Assembly (NCBI RefSeq): GCF_019050325.1
Contig: NZ_VOMB01000010.1
Coordinates: 124,001-188,000, forward strand
Length of the DNA stretch: 64,000 nt
Source: [Mycobacterium] fortunisiensis
GTDB lineage: Bacteria; Actinomycetota; Actinomycetes; Mycobacteriales; Mycobacteriaceae
Direction: 5' to 3'
The notes below the pieces were generated by a model that was given only the letters and a program-made list of their open reading frames with translations, was not told the origin of the DNA and did not search any database. Made by a program: the position numbers and the translations under genes. Every line of letters starts with the position of its first letter. Position 1 is the first letter of the stretch. Of the stretch, positions 53,544 to 63,003 are shown in pieces.

Positions 53544-54416
53544 GTGCTCACCGAACTCATCGAGCTGCCGGGCGGAACCTTCCGGATGGGCTCGACGGCG
53601 TTCTACCCCGAAGAGGCCCCCGTGAACACCGCGACGGTCGGGGCCTTCGCGATCGAGCAGCATCCGGTCACCACCGCCCAATTCGGCGCCTTTGTCGACG
53701 CCACCGGCTACGTCACGATCGCCGAACGTCCCATGGACCCGGCGCTCTATCCCGGAGTCGACGAGGCCGACCTGGTCCCCGGTGCGCTGGTGTTCACCCC
53801 GACGCCCGGGCCGGTCGACCTGCGGGACTGGCGGCAGTGGTGGGACTGGATGCCCGGGGCCCACTGGCGGCGTCCTTTCGGGCCCGATCGCGATCCGGCC
53901 GAACCGGACCATCCGGTCGTGCAGGTGGCCTACCCCGACGCCGCGGCATACGCGGCCTGGGCCGGCCGGCGCCTGCCCAGCGAGGCCGAGTGGGAGTACG
54001 CCGCGCGCGGGGGAGTCGAGGGCGCCTACGCCTGGGGTGACGAGCCCACCCCGGGCGGACGCCTGATGGCCAACACCTGGCAGGGCCGGTTCCCGTATCG
54101 CAACGACGGCGCGCTGGGCTGGCGCGGCACTGCACCGGTCGGCAGCTTCCCGGCCAACGGGTTCGGCCTGGCCGACATGATCGGCAACGTCTGGGAGTGG
54201 ACCACCACGCGGTTCACCGGACACCACCGGCCGGGGACCGACGCCCCGGCGTGCTGCCCGCCGGCAGATCCGGATCCGGCGGTGAACCAGGTGCTCAAGG
54301 GCGGTTCACACCTGTGCGCGCCGGAGTATTGTCACCGCTACCGCCCGGCGGCCCGATCCCCGCAGTCCCAGGACAGCGCGACCACCCACATCGGATTTCG
54401 CTGCGCCGCCGGTTGA
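53544..54416 (+). CDS. Formylglycine-generating enzyme (sulfatase activator)
   Basis: Copper-dependent sulfatase-modifying enzyme of 290 residues that converts the CxPxR cysteine of AtsA to formylglycine. The FGE signature is complete: FRMGSTAF at the N-terminus, RLPSEAEWEYAARGG, NVWEWTTTRF, and the active-site pair Cys258/Cys263 in GGSHLCAPEYCHRYRPAAR. I choose GTG 53544 (LTELIELPGG), the usual N-terminus. A TTG overlapping the atsA stop (53481) would add 21 residues. It corresponds to Rv0712. A third gene found here in M. tuberculosis (Rv0713) is absent. Confidence 0.94.
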   Translation: MLTELIELPGGTFRMGSTAFYPEEAPVNTATVGAFAIEQHPVTTAQFGAFVDATGYVTIAERPMDPALYPGVDEADLVPGALVFTPTPGPVDLRDWRQWWDWMPGAHWRRPFGPDRDPAEPDHPVVQVAYPDAAAYAAWAGRRLPSEAEWEYAARGGVEGAYAWGDEPTPGGRLMANTWQGRFPYRNDGALGWRGTAPVGSFPANGFGLADMIGNVWEWTTTRFTGHHRPGTDAPACCPPADPDPAVNQVLKGGSHLCAPEYCHRYRPAARSPQSQDSATTHIGFRCAAG

Positions 54417-54430
54417 CGATCGGCGGTGAT

Positions 54431-54589
54431 TTGGTGCATTCGCCGTGCTCACCTACTATGTAGGGGTTGCCTTGGGCAGACCTCGGTTGACCGTGCGTTT
54501 TGGTCAGCCCCGCGTGCCCTTCGGAAACAAAGACCGCGCACGTCCAGGTCGGTATCTGGCGTGCATACAAAACCAGGTCAGGAGATCGA
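54431..54589 (+). promoter_or_regulatory. spc operon promoter and leader
   Basis: TTGGTG (54431-54436), 17 bases, TACTAT (54454-54459), then a transcript starting near 54465 and a leader of about 125 bases to the rplN GTG. The sequence around and after the start, GGGTTGCCTTG (54464-54474), is identical to that at the S10 promoter and lies at exactly the same distance from the -10 box. GATTTGG before both -35 regions is also shared. A strong promoter is expected because the 33-kb island and the S10 terminator isolate spc from S10 transcription. Confidence 0.75.
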
Positions 54590-54958
54590 GTGATTCAGCA
54601 GGAATCGCGGTTGAAGGTCGCCGACAACACGGGCGCCAAGGAGATCTTGTGCATCCGCGTGCTCGGCGGCTCGTCGCGACGCTACGCCGGCATCGGTGAT
54701 GTCATCGTCGCGACCGTCAAGGACGCCATCCCCGGCGGCAACGTCAAGCGCGGCGATGTCGTCAAGGCCGTCGTGGTGCGCACCGTCAAGGAGCGCCGCC
54801 GCGCCGACGGCAGCTACATCAAGTTCGATGAGAACGCCGCCGTCATCATCAAGCCCGACAACGACCCGCGTGGCACCCGCATCTTCGGGCCGGTCGGTCG
54901 CGAACTGCGCGAGAAGCGCTTCATGAAGATCGTTTCGCTGGCGCCGGAGGTTTTGTAA
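54590..54958 (+). CDS. rplN: 50S ribosomal protein L14
   Basis: L14, 122 residues, first gene of the spc operon and part of the subunit interface. It has the canonical [27 protein letters not shown] and [25 protein letters not shown]. The GTG start at 54590 follows AGGAGATC. Thirty further codons are open upstream but belong to the leader. The stop directly abuts the rplX start. Confidence 0.98.
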   Translation: MIQQESRLKVADNTGAKEILCIRVLGGSSRRYAGIGDVIVATVKDAIPGGNVKRGDVVKAVVVRTVKERRRADGSYIKFDENAAVIIKPDNDPRGTRIFGPVGRELREKRFMKIVSLAPEVL

Positions 54959-55276
54959 ATGAAGGTCCACAAGGGCGACACCGTGCTGGTGGTCTCGGGC
55001 AAGGACAAGGGCGCCAAGGGCAAGGTCATCGAGGCCTACCCGACCCGCGACAAGGTCCTCGTCGAGGGCGTCAACCGGATCAAGAAGCACACCGCGCAGT
55101 CGCAGAACGAGCGCGGGGCATCGTCGGGCGGCATCGTCACCCAGGAGGCCGCGATCCACGTGTCCAACGTGATGGTCGTCGACTCCGACGGCAAGCCGAC
55201 CCGCGTGGGTTACCGCGTCGATGAGGAGACCGGCAAGAAGGTCCGCATCGCCAAGACCAATGGCAAGGACATCTGA
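54959..55276 (+). CDS. rplX: 50S ribosomal protein L24
   Basis: L24, 105 residues, an assembly initiator at the tunnel exit. The KOW motif is [28 protein letters not shown]. It begins on the base after the rplN stop and ends overlapping the rplE start (TGATGA), so translation is coupled. Confidence 0.98.
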   Translation: MKVHKGDTVLVVSGKDKGAKGKVIEAYPTRDKVLVEGVNRIKKHTAQSQNERGASSGGIVTQEAAIHVSNVMVVDSDGKPTRVGYRVDEETGKKVRIAKTNGKDI

Positions 55277-55839
55277 TGACTGCACCAGAGAAGGTTCAGC
55301 CCCGGCTGAAGCAGCGCTACCGCGAAGAGATCCGTGAGTCGCTGCAGAAGCAGTTCGAGTTCGACAACGTCATGCAGATCCCCGGTGTGGTCAAGGTCGT
55401 CGTCAACATGGGTGTCGGCGACGCCGCCCGCGACGCCAAGCTGATCAACGGCGCGGTCAACGACCTGGCCCTGATCACCGGCCAGAAGCCCGAGATCCGC
55501 AAGGCCCGCAAGTCCATCGCCCAGTTCAAGCTGCGTGAGGGCATGCCCATCGGCGCCCGCGTCACCCTGCGCGGCGACCGGATGTGGGAGTTCCTGGACC
55601 GGCTGATCTCCATCGCGCTGCCCCGTATCCGCGACTTCCGCGGCCTCAACGCCAAGCAGTTCGACGGCACCGGCAACTACACCTTCGGACTCAACGAGCA
55701 GTCGATGTTCCACGAGATCGATGTCGATTCCATCGACCGCCCGCGCGGCATGGACATCACCGTCGTCACCTCGGCGACCAACGACGACGAAGGCCGTGCG
55801 CTGCTGAAGGCGCTGGGCTTCCCCTTCAAGGAGAACTGA
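55276..55839 (+). CDS. rplE: 50S ribosomal protein L5
   Basis: L5, 187 residues, in the central protuberance with 5S rRNA. The signatures are [32 protein letters not shown] and [22 protein letters not shown]. The start overlaps the rplX stop; four bases separate it from rpsN. Confidence 0.98.
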   Translation: MTAPEKVQPRLKQRYREEIRESLQKQFEFDNVMQIPGVVKVVVNMGVGDAARDAKLINGAVNDLALITGQKPEIRKARKSIAQFKLREGMPIGARVTLRGDRMWEFLDRLISIALPRIRDFRGLNAKQFDGTGNYTFGLNEQSMFHEIDVDSIDRPRGMDITVVTSATNDDEGRALLKALGFPFKEN

Positions 55840-55843
55840 GCAC

Positions 55844-56029
55844 ATGGCAAAGAAGGCGTTGATCCACAAGGCCAACAAGAAGCCCAAGTTCGCGGTGCGC
55901 GCGTACACGCGGTGCAACAAGTGCGGTCGCCCGCACTCGGTCTACCGCAAGTTCGGACTGTGCCGTATCTGCCTGCGCGAGATGGCGCACGCGGGCGAGC
56001 TGCCCGGCGTGCAGAAGTCCAGCTGGTAA
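55844..56029 (+). CDS. rpsN: 30S ribosomal protein S14, zinc-binding type (type Z)
   Basis: Short S14 of 61 residues with two CxxC pairs ([20 protein letters not shown]) that hold one zinc. This is the C+ or type Z form. Mycobacteria also carry a longer zinc-free S14 elsewhere, used in zinc starvation. It starts four bases after rplE. Confidence 0.98.
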   Translation: MAKKALIHKANKKPKFAVRAYTRCNKCGRPHSVYRKFGLCRICLREMAHAGELPGVQKSSW

Positions 56030-56113
56030 CAGACCCCACAACAACAGGTTGCGGAAGGCCTCCCCCAACAATTGGGCACGGGGAACCGCCGCGAGGAAGG
56101 TGAGCCGGTTGTC

Positions 56114-56512
56114 ATGACGATGACTGACCCGATCGCAGACTTTTTGACACGTCTGCGCAACGCCAATTCGGCGTACCACGACGAGGTGACCCTGCCCCAC
56201 TCGAAGATCAAGGCGAACATCGCCGAGATCCTCAAAAAAGAGGGCTACATCTCCGATTACCGCACCGAGGATGCCCGCGTCGGCAAGTCCCTGGTGGTGT
56301 CGCTCAAGTACGGCCCCAGCCGTGAGCGCAGCATCGCCGGCCTGCGCCGCGTGAGCAAGCCCGGTCTGCGGGTTTACGCAAAGTCCACCAATCTGCCTCG
56401 GGTGCTCGGCGGCCTGGGCGTGGCGATCATCTCCACGTCCTCGGGCCTGCTCACCGACCGTCAGGCGGCACGAAGCGGCGTGGGCGGCGAAGTCCTCGCC
56501 TACGTGTGGTGA
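56114..56512 (+). CDS. rpsH: 30S ribosomal protein S8
   Basis: S8, 132 residues, an early 16S rRNA binder and, in E. coli, the translational repressor of spc. The start is the ATG at 56114 ([21 protein letters not shown]), after GAAGGTGAGCC. The frame is open 14 codons upstream in the 84-base gap after rpsN, but that part does not match S8. The C-terminus [22 protein letters not shown] is canonical. Confidence 0.98.
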   Translation: MTMTDPIADFLTRLRNANSAYHDEVTLPHSKIKANIAEILKKEGYISDYRTEDARVGKSLVVSLKYGPSRERSIAGLRRVSKPGLRVYAKSTNLPRVLGGLGVAIISTSSGLLTDRQAARSGVGGEVLAYVW

Positions 56513-56525
56513 GGGGATAGAAGAC

Positions 56526-57065
56526 ATGTCGCGTATTGGTAAGCAGCCGGTCCTGGTTCCCGCCGGGGTCGATGTGACGATTGACGGCCGCAACGTCTCG
56601 GTCAAGGGCCCCAAGGGCACCCTGACCCTCGATGTCGCCGAGCCGATCACCGTCGAGCGCAACGAGGATGGCGCCATCGTGGTCAGCCGTCCCGATGACG
56701 AGCGGCGCAGCCGCTCCCTGCACGGGCTCTCCCGCACCCTGGTGGCCAACCTGGTCACCGGCGTCACCGAGGGCTACACCCGCAAGATGGAGATCTTCGG
56801 CGTCGGCTACCGCGTCCAGCTCAAGGGTTCCAACCTGGAGTTCGCGCTCGGTTACAGCCACCCCGTGGTGATCGAGGCGCCCGAGGGCATCACCTTCGCC
56901 GTCGAGACGCCCACCAAGTTCTCGGTCTCCGGTATCGACAAGCAGAAGGTCGGTCAGATCTCCGCGGTCATCCGCCGCCTGCGCCGCCCCGACCCGTACA
57001 AGGGCAAGGGTGTGCGTTACGAGGGTGAGCAGATCCGCCGCAAGGTCGGAAAGACAGGTAAGTAA
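56526..57065 (+). CDS. rplF: 50S ribosomal protein L6
   Basis: L6, 179 residues, with two similar alpha/beta domains. It starts [18 protein letters not shown] and has the C-terminal signature [21 protein letters not shown]. It lies 13 bases after rpsH, and rplR starts three bases after its stop. Confidence 0.98.
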   Translation: MSRIGKQPVLVPAGVDVTIDGRNVSVKGPKGTLTLDVAEPITVERNEDGAIVVSRPDDERRSRSLHGLSRTLVANLVTGVTEGYTRKMEIFGVGYRVQLKGSNLEFALGYSHPVVIEAPEGITFAVETPTKFSVSGIDKQKVGQISAVIRRLRRPDPYKGKGVRYEGEQIRRKVGKTGK

Positions 57066-57068
57066 GTC

Positions 57069-57476
57069 ATGGCTACAAAGACTGAAGCTGCCACCGCCCG
57101 TAAGCCGGTGGGGCAGAACATCTCTGAGACCCGCCGTAACTCCCGGCTGCGTCGGCACGCCCGGTTGCGCAAGAAGGTCTCCGGCACCGCGGCGACCCCG
57201 CGCCTGGTGGTCAACCGTTCGGCCCGGCACATCCACGTGCAGCTCGTCGACGACCTGCAGGGCGTCACGCTGGCGGCTGCCTCGTCGATCGAGGCCGACG
57301 TCCGCGCGGTCGAGGGTGACAAGAAGGCGCACAGCGTTCGGGTCGGTCAGCTGATCGCCGAGCGCGCCAAGGCTGCCGGCGTCGACACCGTGGTGTTCGA
57401 CCGCGGTGGCTACACCTACGGCGGCCGGATCGCCGCGCTGGCCGATGCCGCGCGCGAGGGCGGGCTGAAATTCTGA
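57069..57476 (+). CDS. rplR: 50S ribosomal protein L18
   Basis: L18, 135 residues, which binds 5S rRNA. It has a basic N-terminal extension, then [31 protein letters not shown] and the C-terminal [26 protein letters not shown], both diagnostic. Confidence 0.98.
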   Translation: MATKTEAATARKPVGQNISETRRNSRLRRHARLRKKVSGTAATPRLVVNRSARHIHVQLVDDLQGVTLAAASSIEADVRAVEGDKKAHSVRVGQLIAERAKAAGVDTVVFDRGGYTYGGRIAALADAAREGGLKF

Positions 57477-57498
57477 TGACTGTCAACGAGAGGACTGC

Positions 57499-58158
57499 AT
57501 GATGGCCGAGCAGGCAACTGGTGCCGGCGGCCCAGGCGCTTCCGACAACCGTGGTGGCCGTGGCCGCCGCGACGACCGCGGTGGCCGTGGTGGCCGCGAC
57601 AGCGGCGAGAAGAGCAACTACATCGAGCGCGTGGTGTCGATCAACCGCGTCTCCAAGGTGGTCAAGGGTGGTCGGCGCTTCAGCTTCACCGCACTGGTCA
57701 TCGTCGGTGACGGCAAGGGCATGGTCGGCGTCGGCTACGGCAAGGCCAAGGAAGTTCCGGCCGCCATCGCCAAGGGTGTCGAGGAAGCTCGCAAGAACTT
57801 CTTCCGCGTCCCGCTGATCGGTGGCACCATCGTGCACCCGGTTCAGGGCGAGGCTGCTGCCGGTGTCGTGATGCTGCGTCCGGCCAGCCCCGGTACCGGT
57901 GTGATCGCCGGTGGCGCGGCCCGCGCGGTGTTGGAGTGCGCCGGGGTGCACGACATCCTGGCCAAGTCGCTGGGCAGCGACAACGCGATCAACGTGGTGC
58001 ACGCCACCGTTGCCGCGCTGAAGATGATCCAGCGTCCCGAAGAAGTGGCGGCCCGTCGCGGTCTGCCGCTCGAGGATGTGGCGCCGGCCGGCATGCTGAA
58101 GGCCCGGCGCGAGAGCGAAGCGCTGGCTGCCGCAGCAGCGCGTGAGGGATCGGCATAA
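57499..58158 (+). CDS. rpsE: 30S ribosomal protein S5
   Basis: S5, 219 residues. A glycine/arginine/aspartate-rich N-terminal extension ([16 protein letters not shown]) of about 35 residues precedes the core [31 protein letters not shown]. This extension is usual in actinobacteria. Two consecutive ATG codons (57499 and 57502) follow GAGAGGA, so the start is uncertain by one residue. Confidence 0.98.
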   Translation: MMAEQATGAGGPGASDNRGGRGRRDDRGGRGGRDSGEKSNYIERVVSINRVSKVVKGGRRFSFTALVIVGDGKGMVGVGYGKAKEVPAAIAKGVEEARKNFFRVPLIGGTIVHPVQGEAAAGVVMLRPASPGTGVIAGGAARAVLECAGVHDILAKSLGSDNAINVVHATVAALKMIQRPEEVAARRGLPLEDVAPAGMLKARRESEALAAAAAREGSA

Positions 58159-58160
58159 CC

Positions 58161-58346
58161 ATGGCAGAGCTCAAGATCACCCAGGTGCGCGGAACCATCG
58201 GCACACGCTGGAAGCAGCGCGAAAGCCTGCGGACGCTGGGGCTGAAGAAGATCCGTCAGTCCGTGGTGCGTGAGGACAACGCGCAGACCCGCGGCCTGAT
58301 CAAGACTGTTCATCACCTCATCGAGGTGGAGGAGGTGAAGTCCTGA
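58161..58346 (+). CDS. rpmD: 50S ribosomal protein L30
   Basis: L30, 61 residues: [33 protein letters not shown] is diagnostic. It starts two bases after rpsE, and its stop overlaps the rplO start (TGATG). Confidence 0.98.
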   Translation: MAELKITQVRGTIGTRWKQRESLRTLGLKKIRQSVVREDNAQTRGLIKTVHHLIEVEEVKS

Positions 58347-58789
58347 TGTCCGTTATCAAGCTTCACGACCTGAAGCCCGCTCCCGGGGAGAAGAAGGCCA
58401 AGACCCGCGTCGGTCGCGGTGAGGGCTCCAAGGGTAAGACTGCCGGTCGTGGTACCAAGGGCACCAAGGCCCGCAAGAACGTCCCCGCGACGTTCGAGGG
58501 TGGCCAGATGCCGATCCACATGCGGCTGCCGAAGCTCAAGGGCTTCAAGAACCGCTTCCGGACCTCCTACGAGGTCGTCAATGTCGGCGACATCGCCAAG
58601 GCCTTCCCGCAGGGCGGCGCCATCGGTGTCGACGAGCTGGTGGCCAAGGGGCTGGTTCGCAAGAACAGCCTGGTGAAGGTTCTCGGCGACGGCAAGCTGG
58701 CCGTCAAGGTCGACGTGACCGCCAACAAGTTCAGCGGTAGCGCCCGCGAGGCGATCACCGCGGCCGGTGGCAGCGCCACCGAGCTGTAA
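58346..58789 (+). CDS. rplO: 50S ribosomal protein L15
   Basis: L15, 147 residues, a late assembly protein. It starts [42 protein letters not shown] with the glycine-rich RNA-binding arm; [19 protein letters not shown] is the C-terminal signature. It is the last gene of this transcript: secY does not follow, a strong terminator does. Confidence 0.98.
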   Translation: MSVIKLHDLKPAPGEKKAKTRVGRGEGSKGKTAGRGTKGTKARKNVPATFEGGQMPIHMRLPKLKGFKNRFRTSYEVVNVGDIAKAFPQGGAIGVDELVAKGLVRKNSLVKVLGDGKLAVKVDVTANKFSGSAREAITAAGGSATEL

Positions 58790-58827
58790 TTGGCGGCACC
58801 GCCGCCGTGCTGTAGTAATTTCTCTGC

Positions 58828-58887
58828 GCGAGCAGACGTAGAAGTGCCCCTTTTCGCTTGAAAAGGGGCACTTTTACGTCTGCTCGC
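58828..58887. terminator. Long, probably bidirectional terminator after rplO
   Basis: An almost perfect 28-base stem: left arm 58828-58855, loop GCTT (58856-58859), right arm 58860-58887. The only mismatch is a G-U wobble. T-rich runs lie in the upper stem on both strands (CTTTT). The outer arms are GCGAGCAGACGTA and TACGTCTGCTCGC; the inner core AAGTGCCCC is also used by the rpsQ terminator. It separates spc from sppA. Confidence 0.9.
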
Positions 58888-58917
58888 GGACTCCGGGGAC
58901 ACAGGTAGGCTCGGGCC

Positions 58918-60702
58918 ATGTTCGCCTTCCTCCCCGGACTTCCCGGCACCGACGATCTCAAGACGCTGGTCCGACGCGTCGATACGGCCCGACACAACGG
59001 CGTGCCCGACGGGTGCGTGCTGGAGCTGGATCTGCTGTCGATGCCGCCGGAGACCATCGGCTTCGACCCGCTGGCCATCGTCGCCGGCGGTGGTCGCCCG
59101 CTGGTGTTGCGTCAGGCCGTCGCGGCGATCCACCGTGCGGCCGAGGACGATCGGGTGGCCGGGCTGATCGCGCGGGTCCAGCTGCCGCCCACCGCTCCGG
59201 GCCCGGTGCAGGAACTGCGCGATGCCATCGCCGCGTTCGGCGCCGTCAAACCCACCCTGGCCTGGGCCGAAACCTACCCGGGCACACTGTCGTACTACCT
59301 GGCGTCGGCGTTCCGCGAGGTGTGGATGCAGCCGTCGGGCACGGTCGGTCTGGTCGGATTCGCCACCAACGCGATGTTCCTGCGCGACGCGCTGGACAAG
59401 GCCGGCATCGAGGCGCAGTTCGTCGCCCGTGGTGAATACAAGTCCGCGGCAAACCTTTTCACCGAGGACAGCTACACCGACGCCCAGCGCGAGGCCGACG
59501 GCCGGATGATCGAGAGCCTGCAGTCGCAGGTGTGGCAGGCCATCGCCGAATCACGCAACTTGACGCCCGAGGCCGTCAACGCGCTGGCCGACACCGCGCC
59601 GGTGCTGCGCGACGCCGCCGTCACCGGCGGTCTGGTGGACCGGATCGGTTTCCGCGACGAAGCATACGCGCGGATCGGGGAACTGTCCGGCGGCCCGACC
59701 GAACCCGGCGCCGACGCCGACAGCCACCCGGATGCCCTTCCGCGGCTTTATCTTTCGCGCTATGCCCGCACCACACCCAAGGTGCCGACACCGCCGATCC
59801 CGGGCCGCAAGCCCAAGCCCACCGTCGCGGTGGTGACCCTGCACGGCCCGATTGTCAGTGGCCGCGGCGGGCCACAGGTGCTGCCGCTGGGCAATTCCAG
59901 TGCCGGGGGCGACACCATCGCCGCGGCGCTACGCGAGGCGGCCGCCGATGACGACGTGTCGGCGATCGTGCTGCGGGTGGACAGCCCCGGCGGTTCGGTG
60001 TCCGGTTCGGAAACCATTTGGCGCGAGGTGCTCCGGGCTCGTGAGCGCGGCAAGCCGGTGGTGGCCTCCATGGGTGCGGTGGCCGCCTCGGGCGGCTACT
60101 ACGTGTCGATGGCGGCCGACGAGATCGTGGCCAACGCCGCCACCATCACCGGATCCATCGGAGTGATCACCGGCAAGCTGGTGTCGCGTGAACTCAAGGA
60201 CAAGCTCGGCGTCGGATCGGATTCCCTGCGCACCAACCCCAATGCCGACGCCTGGTCGTCGAACGCACCCTTCACCGACGAACAGCATGCCCAGATCGAA
60301 GCCGAGACCGACCTGATCTACACCGATTTCATCGAGCGGGTGGCGCACGGTCGCAAGCTCGCGGTCGAGCGGGTGGACGAGGTGGCCCGGGGCCGGGTGT
60401 GGACCGGCGCCGACGCCAGGGACCGCGGCCTCGTCGACGAACTCGGCGGCCTGCGGGCCGCGATCACCCGGGCCAAGGTGCTGGCCGGCGTGGACCCCGA
60501 CACCAAGGTGCGGGTGCTGCATTACCCCGGCTCGTCCTGGCTGGACATGCTGCGGCCCAAGGCTTCCTCACAACCTGCGGCGGCGTCGCTGCCGCAGGCG
60601 CTGGGCGCACTGTTGGGCCAGTCGGTGGTCGGCGCCGTCCAGGGGATCGAACAGTCGATGACCGGGACGAGCGCGTTGTGGACAGGCACCCACCGATTTT
60701 GA
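58918..60702 (+). CDS. sppA: Signal peptide peptidase SppA (protease IV, S49)
   Basis: Long-form SppA of 594 residues with two S49 domains, as in E. coli. The Ser-Lys dyad is split between them: Lys175 in [12 protein letters not shown] of the N-terminal domain and Ser391 in [15 protein letters not shown] of the C-terminal domain. The C-terminal half begins after a proline-rich linker near residue 290. It digests cleaved signal peptides in the membrane. No clear N-terminal membrane anchor is seen, which is unusual compared with E. coli. It follows rplO directly, as sppA does in other mycobacteria. Confidence 0.95.
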   Translation: MFAFLPGLPGTDDLKTLVRRVDTARHNGVPDGCVLELDLLSMPPETIGFDPLAIVAGGGRPLVLRQAVAAIHRAAEDDRVAGLIARVQLPPTAPGPVQELRDAIAAFGAVKPTLAWAETYPGTLSYYLASAFREVWMQPSGTVGLVGFATNAMFLRDALDKAGIEAQFVARGEYKSAANLFTEDSYTDAQREADGRMIESLQSQVWQAIAESRNLTPEAVNALADTAPVLRDAAVTGGLVDRIGFRDEAYARIGELSGGPTEPGADADSHPDALPRLYLSRYARTTPKVPTPPIPGRKPKPTVAVVTLHGPIVSGRGGPQVLPLGNSSAGGDTIAAALREAAADDDVSAIVLRVDSPGGSVSGSETIWREVLRARERGKPVVASMGAVAASGGYYVSMAADEIVANAATITGSIGVITGKLVSRELKDKLGVGSDSLRTNPNADAWSSNAPFTDEQHAQIEAETDLIYTDFIERVAHGRKLAVERVDEVARGRVWTGADARDRGLVDELGGLRAAITRAKVLAGVDPDTKVRVLHYPGSSWLDMLRPKASSQPAAASLPQALGALLGQSVVGAVQGIEQSMTGTSALWTGTHRF

Positions 60703-60888
60703 CGGGTCCGATGATAACGAGGCGGTAGCGGGCGGTGCGGGAGCAACCCCCGGGCTGTAACGTCAGGTCGCGACAACAGATGAATTGTCGACGAGACGAC
60801 GGCCTGGCCCTGCGGTGTTCAACCCAGTCAGAGCAGCCGTAACAGAGCGCGCGGCGGGGAACGGTGTCGTCAGACACATGGAGGACTC

Positions 60889-62361
60889 GTGCCTGCGCAT
60901 AAAAGCCCGATGAAGGGCTTTGGAGACAAACCCGAGATCGACCACCGCGAACCCCCCGAGGATCCGCCCGATCCCGGAGTGCTCAGGCGCGCCATTGCGG
61001 CATCGGCGATCGGCAACGCCACCGAGTGGTTCGACTACGGGATCTACGCCTACGGGGTGAGCTACATTTCCGCCGCCATCTTTCCCGGCGATGCGGCGCA
61101 GGCAACCCTGTTGGCGTTGGCCACGTTCGCGATCTCGTTCCTGGTGCGCCCACTGGGTGGGTTCGTGTGGGGTCCGCTCGGTGACCGTGTCGGCCGCAGA
61201 CAGGTACTGGCGATCACCATCGTCCTGATGGCCGGCGCGACGTTCTGCGTGGGCCTGGTCCCGTCCTATGACTCGATCGGGGTGTGGGCGCCGGCGCTGA
61301 TGGTGGTGCTGCGCATGGTGCAGGGATTCTCCACCGGCGGCGAGTACGGCGGTGCCGCCACCTTCATGGCCGAATATGCACCGTCACGGCGGCGCGGATT
61401 CCTCGGTAGTTTCCTCGAAGTCGGCACGCTTGCCGGATTCTCCCTCGGTGCGCTGTTGATGCTGGGCTTCTCGGTGTGGCTCAGCGACGACCAGATGGGC
61501 TCGTGGGGGTGGCGGCTGCCGTTCCTGGTCGCGGCTCCGCTCGGCTTGGTCGGTGTCTATCTGCGATCCAAGTTGGAGGACACCCCGGTCTTCCGTGAAC
61601 TCGAACAGACCGGGGAGCGGGAAAGCGGCCCGGTGTCCGAACTCAAGGATCTCGTGGTCGAGTACTGGGGGCCGATCCTGAGATTGGCCGGACTGGTGAT
61701 CGCGCTCAACGTCGTCAACTACACGCTGCTGACGTACATGCCGACCTACCTGGAACAGACCATCGGTCTGTCGAGCAGTCATTCGCTGATCGTGCCGATC
61801 ATCGGCATGTTGACGATGATGGTGTTCCTGCCGCTGTCCGGACACATCTCCGATCGGGTGGGGCGTAAACCGATGTGGTGGTTCTCGCTGATCGGTCTGC
61901 TCATCGCGGGTGTGCCGATGTTCCTGTTGATGTCGACGAACATGGTCGGCGCGATCATCGCCTTCGCCGTTCTGGGACTGCTGTATGTGCCTCAGCTGTC
62001 GACGATTTCGGCGACCTTCCCGGCAATGTTCCCCACCCAGGTCCGTTACGCCGGATTCGCGATCGCCTACAACGTGTCCACCTCGCTGTTCGGTGGCACC
62101 GCTCCGGCGGTCAACGACTGGCTGGTGGGGCTGACCGGGGACAAGCTGGTGCCCGCCTACTACATGATGATCGCCTGTGTCATCGGGGCGGTGGCGCTCG
62201 TCAAGGTCCCCGAAACCGCCCGATGCCCGATCAGCGGCACCGAGATCCCCGGAACGCCAGAGGCTCCCGCCCAGCTGGATTACGAGCCCGGTTTCGAGGC
62301 CGATTCCGCGGAGGACATCGTCGTCGTTTCCGACCGGCCGACGGCCTCAACCGACACCTAA
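60889..62361 (+). CDS. MFS transporter, metabolite:H+ symporter (ProP/ShiA-like)
   Basis: Twelve-helix major facilitator of 490 residues with typical MHS-family motifs: IGNATEWFDYGIYAYG at helix 1, RPLGGFVWGPLGDRVGRRQVL, QGFSTGGEYGGAATFMAEYAP in helix 4, and FPTQVRYAGFAIAYNVSTSLFGGTAP. Such transporters import proline, shikimate, citrate or other dicarboxylates. GTG start with TGGAGGA upstream; the first 30 residues are hydrophilic. The 186-base gap before it contains a small dyad, CGACAA-N8-TTGTCG (60771-60790). It is convergent with the GntR operon, and the 3' ends overlap by 15 bases. It is probably the uptake system for the racemase-fold enzymes. Confidence 0.9.
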   Translation: MPAHKSPMKGFGDKPEIDHREPPEDPPDPGVLRRAIAASAIGNATEWFDYGIYAYGVSYISAAIFPGDAAQATLLALATFAISFLVRPLGGFVWGPLGDRVGRRQVLAITIVLMAGATFCVGLVPSYDSIGVWAPALMVVLRMVQGFSTGGEYGGAATFMAEYAPSRRRGFLGSFLEVGTLAGFSLGALLMLGFSVWLSDDQMGSWGWRLPFLVAAPLGLVGVYLRSKLEDTPVFRELEQTGERESGPVSELKDLVVEYWGPILRLAGLVIALNVVNYTLLTYMPTYLEQTIGLSSSHSLIVPIIGMLTMMVFLPLSGHISDRVGRKPMWWFSLIGLLIAGVPMFLLMSTNMVGAIIAFAVLGLLYVPQLSTISATFPAMFPTQVRYAGFAIAYNVSTSLFGGTAPAVNDWLVGLTGDKLVPAYYMMIACVIGAVALVKVPETARCPISGTEIPGTPEAPAQLDYEPGFEADSAEDIVVVSDRPTASTDT

Positions 62362-63003
62362 CCGGGCGATCAGGCGCTCGACGGCGTCCTGCATGTGCTC
62401 GAGCATCAACTTGTCGGTCAGTGCTTCGTCGCCGGAGCGGATGCTGCAGGCCAGTGCCCGATGCTCACTGACCCGGTCGGACAGGGCGTCGTAGGTGTCG
62501 GCCAGGGCATGCACGCACATCCGCGTCTCGACCAGGAACGTCTGGTGCATGCGCGACAGCCGCGGGCTGCCTGCCAGCTCGACGAGAAGCTCGTGGAAGC
62601 GCATGTCGGCCTCACTCACCTCGTCCAGGTCGCCGGCCGTCGCCATCTCGTCGACCACCTCGAGCAACGCCTCACCGGCGGCGAGGTGGTCGCCCTCCAG
62701 GATCCGGCGGCTCGCCGTCCGCTCGATCGCTTCGCGGGCCACGTACATGTCGCGAATCTCGTCGACATCCATGGTGTTGACGAACACGCCCCGGTTGCGG
62801 ATCGCGATGAGCAGCCCTTCCTGGGCCAGGCGCTGCATTCCCTCGCGCACGGGTCCGCGGCTGACCCCGAACTTGCGCGCCAGTTCGGCCTCGCCCAGTT
62901 GTGTGCCCGGCACGACTTCGCCGTAGGCGATGGCCTGCCGCAGCTTGTCGGCCACGATGCTCGCCGTCGACTCCTGCTCGACCGGTGCGATGAAGTCGGT
63001 CAC
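62347..63003 (-). CDS. GntR family (FadR/FCD subfamily) regulator
   Basis: Regulator of 218 residues. The winged helix-turn-helix is N-terminal (QLGEAELARKFGVSRGPVREGMQRLAQEGLL). The FCD ligand domain shows the metal-binding histidines typical of the group (DMRFHELLVE, and SEHRALACSIRSGD). FCD regulators sense small carboxylates. The GTG start at 63003 overlaps the upstream racemase stop (GTGA), so it is translated with that gene. An in-frame opening 24 codons earlier lies inside the racemase gene. It is likely to control the local operon and transporter. Confidence 0.9.
   Translation of the reverse strand: MTDFIAPVEQESTASIVADKLRQAIAYGEVVPGTQLGEAELARKFGVSRGPVREGMQRLAQEGLLIAIRNRGVFVNTMDVDEIRDMYVAREAIERTASRRILEGDHLAAGEALLEVVDEMATAGDLDEVSEADMRFHELLVELAGSPRLSRMHQTFLVETRMCVHALADTYDALSDRVSEHRALACSIRSGDEALTDKLMLEHMQDAVERLIARLGVG

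Noticed and set aside
60771..60790. CGACAA-N8-TTGTCG before the MFS transporter as a GntR operator
   Set aside because: The arms are only six bases, no second copy is seen at the GntR operon, and spacing is wider than usual for FCD regulators. Mentioned in the transporter entry but not claimed.
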